Shown one piece after another: positions 1 through 5,090 of a stretch of DNA of 5,090 bases. This stretch comes from UBA8437 sp003445035. Lineage in GTDB: Bacteria; Planctomycetota; Planctomycetia; Planctomycetales; Planctomycetaceae. A program made the translations under genes and the position numbers. The stretch is from the NCBI GenBank assembly GCA_937901285.1, contig CALCHI010000110.1:1-5090 (forward strand), read 5' to 3'. The first letter of the stretch is position 1. Each line of letters opens with the position of its first letter. The notes under the pieces are model-generated. The model worked only from the letters and a program-made list of their open reading frames with translations. It did not search any database and had not been told where the DNA came from.

Positions 1-67
1 CTTTCTTGGTGTCTTTCTTGGTGTCTTTCTTGGTGTCTTTCTTGGTGTCTTTCTTGGTGTCTTTCTT
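1..67. repeat. 12-bp in-frame tandem repeat (minisatellite) encoding KKDT units
   Basis: The plus strand holds five perfect copies of CTTTCTTGGTGT (1-60) and a partial sixth copy (61-67). The array starts at or beyond the left edge, so its full copy number is unknown. On the coding minus strand each unit reads AAG AAA GAC ACC, giving repeated Lys-Lys-Asp-Thr from about residue 548 of the SurA/PpiD-like protein. The unit is a multiple of three, so gain or loss of copies keeps the frame. There is no synonymous difference between copies, which suggests recent expansion by slippage or homogenisation. The peptide is likely a flexible, highly charged linker. Confidence 0.95.
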
Positions 68-1708
68 TTCGTCCTGGAATGCGACGAATTGGGTTGATTC
101 GATCGAACTGTTGGCGGCGTTGCCGTTGTCGGAATCCGAATCGGGCGGTTTGGGAGTGTCAGAATCCTTTTTCGGTTTCTCGTCTGCCTTGTCGTCGCCG
201 GTCGCCTTCACGCCTGGGTTGTCTTCGGGCAGCTCACGGAAAAAATCGTTGACGAATTCCTTCTCGCGATGCTCGTTGTAGTAGGCGGTGACCTGCTCGT
301 CGGTTACCGGATTGTCTTTCTTGACCGTCTCTTCAAACGCCTGGTAGTCGATAGTGAACACGCCGACATTGACCCGACGGGTCTGCAGGAAACCCGGCTG
401 GCCTTCGCCGAGCTGATTGGGCAGTACCTCCCGGTAGGGGGCGAAGTGGTCCTTCACTTTGGGGCCGGAAGGTTGCTTGTCGTCGACAAACGCCGCGACG
501 GGCAGCATGGCCACGTCGAGTGCTTGCTTGACCTGCTGCTGCCGCAACTGTTGCCAGGCCTCGTCGGGTGTCATGACCCGGTTGGGGCGCAGGATTTCGA
601 CGGCCGTCAGGATCCGGATTTCCTGCCGCAGGGCATCAAACGCCTCGGTTTCGGTGGCGCCAATTCTCCGGAGTGTCCGGCGGTAGAGTTCTCCACCAAG
701 CCGGTTGCCATTGGGAATCGAACTGGCCATTGCCACCAGGTTGCTGGCCTGTTGTTTCGTCTGCTCGGGTCCTCTCAAAAGCGATTTCCGCATTTCGGGA
801 CTCAGTTGTGCCGCCATCTGGCTGAATTGTTCGATCTGGCTGTTGGCCTGCCTGGTCATCTGGTGGGCCTGGTTCAGGATGGGGATCTTGGCCATCCGTC
901 CGGCGGTGAACCGTTCGATGTAGGCCTTGACTGCGTTGTCATCGATCTCGATCCCCATTCGATCGGCCTCGCGACGGAACAACTCGCCCATCACGACATC
1001 CTGCTCGAAACTCAGCGGTTGGCCGAACCTGCGGCCGATTGTGAAGTGTCCCTGCATCTGCTGTGCGGATTGTGGATCGACGGCCGAAACGAGCGAGACG
1101 AGAAAACGCTCGGCCAACTGGCGTCGTTGCTGGAGTCCCTGCAGTTGGACGAACGAGATGGGCTGACCGTCGATTGTCGCCGGTGAGGCGGGGCTGCCGA
1201 TCGCTCTGCCGAAGATGCCGAAGATACCGCCCATCAGCAGTCCGGTGATCACCGCGGAGACGGCACCGTTCATCGGGAAACTTTTGCCCGGCCACCACGC
1301 GATCGCGGTTTGGTCTCCGAGTCGTGTTTCCAACGATCGGTCGGCCCCGGTCGAGTCCAGGCTGGCAGCGATATTCCAAAAACCGAAAGCCACGACACCC
1401 AGACCACCGATAAGGACCGCATAAGACGTTTCCACCGAGGAAATACGCCATCCAACTGCCACCACGGCTCCTCCGACCGCTCCCCAGAGGGCATATTCTG
1501 TCGATCGGCCGCTGCCAGCCTTGACGGTCCAGGCCAGGATCGCTCCCAACAACGGTAACAGGAACAATGAGAGCCGTTGCAGTTGGCCCGGGTTCTGGGC
1601 CAGCTGCATCAGGGGTTCGAGAACGATAAAGGATGCCATCGAGAGCCCGATGAGAACGACCATCAGGATCGCGGTGTGCTTACGGAAAAACTGGAACGGA
1701 GAAGCCAT
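1..1708 (-). CDS. Membrane-anchored SurA/PpiD-like peptidyl-prolyl isomerase/chaperone, 3' part outside the window
   Basis: Reading the minus strand from ATG 1708-1706 gives 569 uninterrupted codons with no stop, so the C-terminus lies beyond the left edge. The product starts MASPFQFFRKH and has five hydrophobic segments at about residues 12-30, 46-62, 73-87, 97-113 and 148-167. An odd number of helices after a basic cytoplasmic start would put the rest in the periplasm. Residues 178-185 (TIDGQPIS) begin a SurA-N-like region. It continues with a helical stretch around 240-257 (ELFRREADRMGIEIDD), typical of SurA/PpiD proteins, and with YYNEHREKEF at 476-485, which in PpiD relatives comes just before the PPIase domain. 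Residues 500-547 are a Lys/Asp/Ser/Pro-rich linker, followed by KKDT repeats. The PPIase domain itself is not visible, so isomerase activity is inferred; a chaperone without it is possible. The expected role is folding of exported proteins. GAGG at 1718-1715 lies 6 nt before the ATG and supports this start. A GTG at 1711-1709 is a less likely alternative. Confidence 0.75.
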   Translation of the reverse strand, partial: MASPFQFFRKHTAILMVVLIGLSMASFIVLEPLMQLAQNPGQLQRLSLFLLPLLGAILAWTVKAGSGRSTEYALWGAVGGAVVAVGWRISSVETSYAVLIGGLGVVAFGFWNIAASLDSTGADRSLETRLGDQTAIAWWPGKSFPMNGAVSAVITGLLMGGIFGIFGRAIGSPASPATIDGQPISFVQLQGLQQRRQLAERFLVSLVSAVDPQSAQQMQGHFTIGRRFGQPLSFEQDVVMGELFRREADRMGIEIDDNAVKAYIERFTAGRMAKIPILNQAHQMTRQANSQIEQFSQMAAQLSPEMRKSLLRGPEQTKQQASNLVAMASSIPNGNRLGGELYRRTLRRIGATETEAFDALRQEIRILTAVEILRPNRVMTPDEAWQQLRQQQVKQALDVAMLPVAAFVDDKQPSGPKVKDHFAPYREVLPNQLGEGQPGFLQTRRVNVGVFTIDYQAFEETVKKDNPVTDEQVTAYYNEHREKEFVNDFFRELPEDNPGVKATGDDKADEKPKKDSDTPKPPDSDSDNGNAANSSIESTQFVAFQDEKKDTKKDTKKDTKKDTKKDTKK

Positions 1709-1714
1709 CACGAT

Positions 1715-1718
1715 CCTC
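1715..1718 (-). promoter_or_regulatory. Shine-Dalgarno sequence for the SurA/PpiD-like gene
   Basis: The minus strand reads GAGG, then a 6-nt spacer (ATCGTG), then ATG at 1708-1706. This is a good anti-16S match at normal spacing and decides the start. It contrasts with topA, which has no such site. Confidence 0.55.
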
Positions 1719-1760
1719 GATCCGAGAGCGGCCCATAGTGGCGTGGAACAGGCCAGCCAC

Positions 1761-1788
1761 TTGACAGGAGCCTTGGCAATTGTTTAAC
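1761..1788 (+). promoter_or_regulatory. Candidate sigma70-type promoter for topA (upstream)
   Basis: A perfect TTGACA lies at 1761-1766. After a 16-bp spacer comes TTTAAC at 1783-1788, which matches 4 of 6 positions of TATAAT but lacks the conserved A at position 2. It would give a leader of about 100 nt before the topA ATG. The -10 is weak and the organism's own consensus is unknown, so this remains a candidate only. Confidence 0.3.
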
Positions 1789-1796
1789 GGTCGTCC

Positions 1797-1825
1797 TTGT
1801 CAGGACAACGGCGGGCCATTGTAGT
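1797..1825 (+). promoter_or_regulatory. Candidate sigma70-type promoter for topA (downstream), with palindromic -35 region
   Basis: TTGTCA at 1797-1802 (5 of 6 to TTGACA) is followed, after 17 bp, by TGTAGT at 1820-1825 (4 of 6 to TATAAT). The -35 box lies inside the palindrome TTGTCAGGACAA (1797-1808), which could be an operator or chance. It would give a leader of about 65-70 nt. Two alternative topA promoters are plausible, since topA is often transcribed from several promoters, but nothing here proves either. Confidence 0.2.
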
Positions 1826-1898
1826 GAACCTGAAAAAAACGTGACAAGGCCAGCAGCCGGTTCTACGGTAAGCTTGTCCCAACCACTGAAAACGACCC

Positions 1899-4775
1899 AT
1901 GGCGAAATCCACCACCAAGAAGACGGCCAAGAAGACGGCCAAGAAGAAGCCGGCTGCCAAGAAGTCGGCCTCCAAGACCGGCCAATCTACATCTACGGGC
2001 GGTGACAGTGGACGCCAACTGGTGATTGTCGAATCGCCGGCGAAGGCGAAGACGATCAACAAATACCTCGGGCCGCGGTTCCAGGTCGAAGCGTCGGTGG
2101 GTCATGTCCGTGATCTCCCCCGTCGCAATCCTGCGGGGATGAACCTGCCTGTTCCCGGGATCGATCTCGACAACGACTTTCAGCCGATCTACGTCCCGAT
2201 CGACGGCAAGCAGAAGACCATCCGCGAGTTGAAGAAGGTTGCCAAGAAGTCCGACGACATCTGGCTGGCGACCGACCTCGACCGTGAGGGCGAGGCGATC
2301 GCCTGGCACCTGGCCGAGGAGTTGGGCCTGCCGCCGGAGCGATTCAAGCGAGTCGTCTTCAACGAGGTGACCAAGCAGGCCATCGAACGCGCGTTCGAGA
2401 ATCCTCGTGCGATCGACATGGACATGGTCAATGCCCAGCAGGCTCGCCGTATCCTCGACCGCATTGTCGGTTACCAGGTTTCCCCCCTGTTGTGGAAGAA
2501 AGTTGCCGGCGGGCTTTCGGCCGGACGTGTCCAGAGCGTGGCCGTGATGTTGATCGTCGACCGCGAAATTCTGATCCGGGCGCACATGCCGGACGAATCG
2601 TGGGAATTGACGGCGGTGCTGTCCTGCGATGCTGACGCCGCGGCCGGACTGGTGACGCCCTACGCCGAGTTTCTCGCAGCGCGGGACGAGAAGAACAAGG
2701 GGCCGACTCTCAAGCAGCGCTCGGCCTGGATTCAGCAGCACCAGTCGGTGGCAACGCAACTCGTGTCGATCTCGAACACCGCTCTGGCGATCAAGTGTTC
2801 CGGGACTGCACCGCAGGACCTGTCTGAGGAGGTGGTTGTGGCTGCCGAGGCGGTGGGGCTGATCGATGTTGAGACCAGCGTGACCGAGGATCCTGAGGCG
2901 AAGGGAGCCGCCCGGTTCCGCCGCGAGGTGACCGGGCGTGTCGATCCCGGCGTGCGGTATCGTGTTTCGGACATCTCGACCAAGCCGTCGACCTCCAAGC
3001 CATCCAAGCCCTTTCGCACCAGCACCATGCTTCGTGCGGCGCAGACGTTCCTGGGCTTCAACGCGGGCCGGACAAGTCGCGCAGCCCAGGGGCTCTACCA
3101 GGGAGATGCCCTGGCCAGTAGCGACATCGGCGGGTTGATCACCTACATGAGAACCGACTCGACGCACCTGGCTCCGGAAGCGATCGAAGCGGCTCGCGGC
3201 ATGATCGAATCCAAGTGGGGTGCCGAATACCGCCCCGAATCGCCGCGGATCTACGAGACCGACCGGTCCGACGCCCAGGAGGCTCACGAGGCGATCCGTC
3301 CCACCGATGTCAACCGCACGCCGGAGAGTCTCAAGGGGAAACTCGGCGAGGACCAGTGGCGACTTTACGAGTTGATCTGGAAGCAGTTCGTCGCATGCCA
3401 GATGAGCGATGCGAAGTGGGAGTCGACCACCGTGAAACTCGAACGCACCGATCAAGCCACCGGAGCGGTGCTGGAGGCCAGCGGTCGTGTGCAGCTCTTC
3501 GACGGATTCCAGGCCGTCTCGGGTGTGCCGGAGTCGAATGAGCCGATGTTGCCGGCGATGAAGGTCGGCGACGTGTTGGCCCCCTTCGGGATCTCGCCCA
3601 GGCAGAAGTTCACCAAGCCTGTCGCGCGGTACAACGAGGCCTCGTTGATCAAGAAGCTCGAACAGGAAGGCATCGGCCGCCCCTCGACATACGCTCAGAT
3701 CCTCAAGACCGTCCAGGACCGTCGGTACGTCGAGAAGCGGGGGGCGGCCGCGCTGTTTCCGACCGATCTCGGCGAGGTCGTCACCGAGAAGCTCCGCGAG
3801 GGTTTCCCCCGCATCATGGAAGTGGGGTACACCCGCTGGATGGAGGAGCAACTGGACAAGGTCGGGACCGGCGAGGCCGACTGGGTCGATTTTCTCAAGG
3901 AGTTCTACGAACCTTTCAGCAAGAGCCTCGATTCGGCTCACGAGGCGATGAAGCACGCCAAGGCCGAGAGGCAGCTGGCCCCGGACGAGTACCGCTGCCC
4001 CGATTGCAACAAGCCGACCGAGTACCGCTTTGGCAAGAACGGCAAGTTCCTCAGTTGCACCGGCTACAACGTTCCCACGATTCCGACCGAGTACACCTGT
4101 CCGGAATGTGGCGAGCACCCACTGGCGGTCAATCGTCGTAAGACCCCCAAGGGCCGGCCCTTCCTGGTCTGTCCGGGCTGTTTGCACAAGCAGAGTTGGC
4201 GGAAGCTCTCTCCCGAGCAGAAGGACGTGGTGACCGAGATCGAGGCGGGCATCGATGAGCCGTGCAAGTACGCGGCTCCGATCGATCACCAGGGGCGGCC
4301 GATCGAGCCCTCACAGACCAATGTCGCCTGTCCGAAGTGCACCGACGCGATGATCCAGCGAACCGGTCGCTTCGGTCCGTTCCTCAGTTGCCCTCGGTAC
4401 CCCGAGTGCGACGGGGTGGTGAATCTCGACAAGAAAACGGGCAACGTCAAGTTGCCGACTCCACCACCGCTGGAAACCGATCTCGAGTGTTCCAAGTGCG
4501 AGCAACCCCTGTTCCTGAGAAACGGCAAACGGGGTCCGTGGCTGGGCTGTTCGACGTTCCCCAAGTGCAAGGGGCGTGGTGGCTGGGCCAAGCTGGAAGA
4601 CGAGATCAAGGATCGCTGGGGAAAGGACCTCGAGAAATGGGAGGCCGACAACCGGCCCGCCGACCTGTTGACCATTGACGGGGATCGGATCGAGGAGGGG
4701 TTCCAGCCGGTTGTGCAGGGTGACGACGATCCCGAGGACGATGCCGAGTCGGTTCCCGAGCCCGAGGACGACTAG
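1899..4775 (+). CDS. topA: DNA topoisomerase I (type IA, omega protein), complete
   Basis: The 958-residue product relaxes negatively supercoiled DNA by cutting one strand through a 5'-phosphotyrosine bond. Residues 1-38 are a basic tail (11 Lys in the first 26). TOPRIM starts at about 39 (LVIVESPAKAKTI, Glu45), with the metal motif ATDLDREGE giving Asp126, Asp128 and Glu130. Core motifs follow: GLSAGRVQSVA at 205-215, the active site ITYMRTDS with Tyr416 and Arg418, AQEAHEAIRPTD at 459-470, and EGIGRPSTYAQIL from 590. Four zinc-ribbon-like units follow: C700/C703/C720 (fourth Cys absent), C734/C737/C758/C761, C811/C814/C831/C836 and C864/C867/C884/C889. The last 18 residues are strongly acidic. 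It is longer than E. coli TopA (865 aa), from the N-tail, about 60 extra residues before the active-site Tyr, and the C-terminal region. An in-frame TGA at 1887-1889 rules out a start further upstream; the ATG lacks a Shine-Dalgarno sequence. It is divergent from the chaperone gene and overlaps the end of ubiX. Confidence 0.98.
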   Translation: MAKSTTKKTAKKTAKKKPAAKKSASKTGQSTSTGGDSGRQLVIVESPAKAKTINKYLGPRFQVEASVGHVRDLPRRNPAGMNLPVPGIDLDNDFQPIYVPIDGKQKTIRELKKVAKKSDDIWLATDLDREGEAIAWHLAEELGLPPERFKRVVFNEVTKQAIERAFENPRAIDMDMVNAQQARRILDRIVGYQVSPLLWKKVAGGLSAGRVQSVAVMLIVDREILIRAHMPDESWELTAVLSCDADAAAGLVTPYAEFLAARDEKNKGPTLKQRSAWIQQHQSVATQLVSISNTALAIKCSGTAPQDLSEEVVVAAEAVGLIDVETSVTEDPEAKGAARFRREVTGRVDPGVRYRVSDISTKPSTSKPSKPFRTSTMLRAAQTFLGFNAGRTSRAAQGLYQGDALASSDIGGLITYMRTDSTHLAPEAIEAARGMIESKWGAEYRPESPRIYETDRSDAQEAHEAIRPTDVNRTPESLKGKLGEDQWRLYELIWKQFVACQMSDAKWESTTVKLERTDQATGAVLEASGRVQLFDGFQAVSGVPESNEPMLPAMKVGDVLAPFGISPRQKFTKPVARYNEASLIKKLEQEGIGRPSTYAQILKTVQDRRYVEKRGAAALFPTDLGEVVTEKLREGFPRIMEVGYTRWMEEQLDKVGTGEADWVDFLKEFYEPFSKSLDSAHEAMKHAKAERQLAPDEYRCPDCNKPTEYRFGKNGKFLSCTGYNVPTIPTEYTCPECGEHPLAVNRRKTPKGRPFLVCPGCLHKQSWRKLSPEQKDVVTEIEAGIDEPCKYAAPIDHQGRPIEPSQTNVACPKCTDAMIQRTGRFGPFLSCPRYPECDGVVNLDKKTGNVKLPTPPPLETDLECSKCEQPLFLRNGKRGPWLGCSTFPKCKGRGGWAKLEDEIKDRWGKDLEKWEADNRPADLLTIDGDRIEEGFQPVVQGDDDPEDDAESVPEPEDD
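1917..1940 (+). repeat. Short 12-bp direct repeat in topA encoding KKTA KKTA
   Basis: Two perfect copies of AAGAAGACGGCC (1917-1928 and 1929-1940) are followed by a diverged third unit (AAGAAGAAGCCG). They encode Lys-Lys-Thr-Ala repeats in the basic N-terminal tail of TopA, resembling histone H1-like tails. In-frame copy-number change is possible without harming the catalytic core. Confidence 0.8.
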
Positions 4776-5090
4776 CTGCTGGTGGTGTCCGACGGCGCGT
4801 CCGGATGGCCCCACCGCCGCGTCAATTCAACCTCGACTCCCAACTGGTCGCAGATGCGACCGACGACGAAATCGACGAGATCCTCGATGGTCTTCGGGTG
4901 GTGGTAGAACCCGGGTGAGGCCGGCAGGATCACGGCCCCGGCTGTCGCGACCGACCGCATGTTCTCGATCCCGATACTGCCCAGGGGCGTTTCCCGCGGC
5001 ACGAGCACAAGGCGGCGGCGTTCCTTGAGGTGCACATCGGCGGCCCGGTGGATGAGGTTGCCCGAGTTTCCCCCGGCGATCGCGGCCAGC
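4772..5090 (-). CDS. ubiX: UbiX-type flavin prenyltransferase, C-terminal 105 residues (5' end outside the window)
   Basis: The visible frame reads from 5089 down to the TAG stop at 4774-4772. UbiX joins a dimethylallyl group to reduced FMN, making the prenylated flavin cofactor of UbiD-type decarboxylases. The sequence has the family block NLIHRAADVHLKERRRLVLV followed by PRETPL, then ENM, ILPASPGFYHHP and DLVDFVVGRICDQLG. Numbered within the fragment, Arg15, Lys22, Arg32, Glu33, Tyr62, Arg78 and Trp93 have exactly the spacing of Pseudomonas UbiX Arg122, Lys129, Arg139, Glu140, Tyr169, Arg185 and Trp200, so the cofactor- and phosphate-binding residues of this half are kept. The true start is beyond the right edge; the GTG at 5035 is an internal Val codon inside the conserved block. 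The likely pathway is quinone (probably menaquinone) or aromatic-acid decarboxylation, but no UbiD partner is in view. The gene converges on topA and shares 4 bp with it. Confidence 0.95.
   Translation of the reverse strand, partial: LAAIAGGNSGNLIHRAADVHLKERRRLVLVPRETPLGSIGIENMRSVATAGAVILPASPGFYHHPKTIEDLVDFVVGRICDQLGVEVELTRRWGHPDAPSDTTSS
4781..4815. terminator. Imperfect hairpin just after topA, possible terminator without a U-tract
   Basis: GGTGG (4781-4785) can pair with CCACC (4811-4815). Inside it, TCCG (4788-4791) pairs with CGGA (4802-4805) and ACG with CGT, with one bulged C. The hairpin begins 6 nt after the topA stop and lies inside the 3' end of ubiX. No T-run follows on either strand, so an intrinsic terminator is only a weak guess; the symmetry may be chance in GC-rich coding DNA. 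Confidence 0.2.

Larger units (their letters stand above)
1709..1898. other. Divergent intergenic region between the SurA/PpiD-like gene and topA
   Basis: This 190-bp gap must hold the promoters of both divergent genes. I see no small ORF with a ribosome binding site and no RNA gene. It holds two weak sigma70-like candidates facing topA, listed separately. It also has CTTGTC at 1796-1801 and 1873-1878, its complement GACAAG at 1843-1848, and a TTGTCAGGACAA palindrome at 1797-1808. No convincing -35/-10 pair was found for the minus-strand gene. Confidence 0.6.

Noticed and set aside
1..67. The tandem array as a CRISPR or an origin iteron array
   Set aside because: The units are adjacent without spacers, in frame, and encode a regular tetrapeptide. 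There is no AT-rich stretch or replication gene nearby.
6..281. A plus-strand frame starting with repeated VSFL units
   Set aside because: This is the antisense reading of the KKDT minisatellite and linker. The hydrophobic repeat is a by-product of the Lys-rich coding strand.
269..1186. A 305-codon open frame on the plus strand
   Set aside because: It is antisense to the SurA/PpiD-like gene, whose frame is open for 569 codons with clear membrane helices, family motifs and a Shine-Dalgarno sequence. The plus frame shows no domain.
1831..1860. A T-run on the minus strand with a weak GGC/GCC stem before it, resembling a terminator
   Set aside because: The stem is only about 3 bp and no minus-strand transcript is expected to end here, upstream of the divergent gene.
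1863..4289. An 808-codon open frame on the minus strand opposite topA
   Set aside because: It lies wholly antisense to an unmistakable topA and has the Leu/Arg/Gly/His-rich composition of a codon-bias shadow. No recognisable motif or domain is present.
4311..4814. A 167-codon minus-strand frame that could extend past the end of ubiX
   Set aside because: It is antisense to the zinc-ribbon part of topA and in a different frame from ubiX, with no motif or start signal.
4772..5035. A short 87-residue protein starting at the GTG at 5035
   Set aside because: The frame stays open upstream to the window edge and encodes the conserved UbiX block NLIHRAAD directly before it, so the GTG is an internal Val codon.

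Overview
The window looks like ordinary chromosomal housekeeping sequence from a high-G+C bacterium. I lean towards Planctomycetota. The reasons are the MASPF...FRKH start of the membrane-anchored SurA/PpiD-like protein, a TopA with a lysine-rich N-terminal tail, and a topA start without a Shine-Dalgarno sequence. This placement is an inference from protein style, not a search result.

Layout: (1) Bases 1-1708, minus strand: the first 569 codons of a multi-pass membrane protein with a SurA/PpiD-like chaperone region. The gene runs off the left edge inside a perfect 12-bp repeat that encodes a KKDT tetrapeptide array. (2) Bases 1709-1898: a 190-bp divergent intergenic region with two weak sigma70-type promoter candidates reading towards topA and several CTTGTC/GACAAG elements. 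(3) Bases 1899-4775, plus strand: a complete topA for DNA topoisomerase I (type IA), with all core motifs, four C-terminal zinc-ribbon-like units (the first missing a cysteine), a basic N-terminal tail and an acidic C-terminal tail. (4) Bases 4772-5090, minus strand: the last 105 codons of a UbiX-type flavin prenyltransferase, running off the right edge. Its stop codon overlaps the topA stop on a shared CTAG.

The three genes do not form an operon: the first two are divergent and the last two convergent. They serve separate functions: envelope protein folding, relaxation of negative supercoils, and prenylated-FMN synthesis for UbiD-type decarboxylases. I see no tRNA, rRNA, CRISPR array, insertion sequence or phage gene, and no convincing new system. 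The points most worth a second look are the tandem KKDT minisatellite, the extra membrane helices ahead of the SurA-like region, the oppositely charged tails and degenerate first zinc ribbon of TopA, and the overlapping stop codons.
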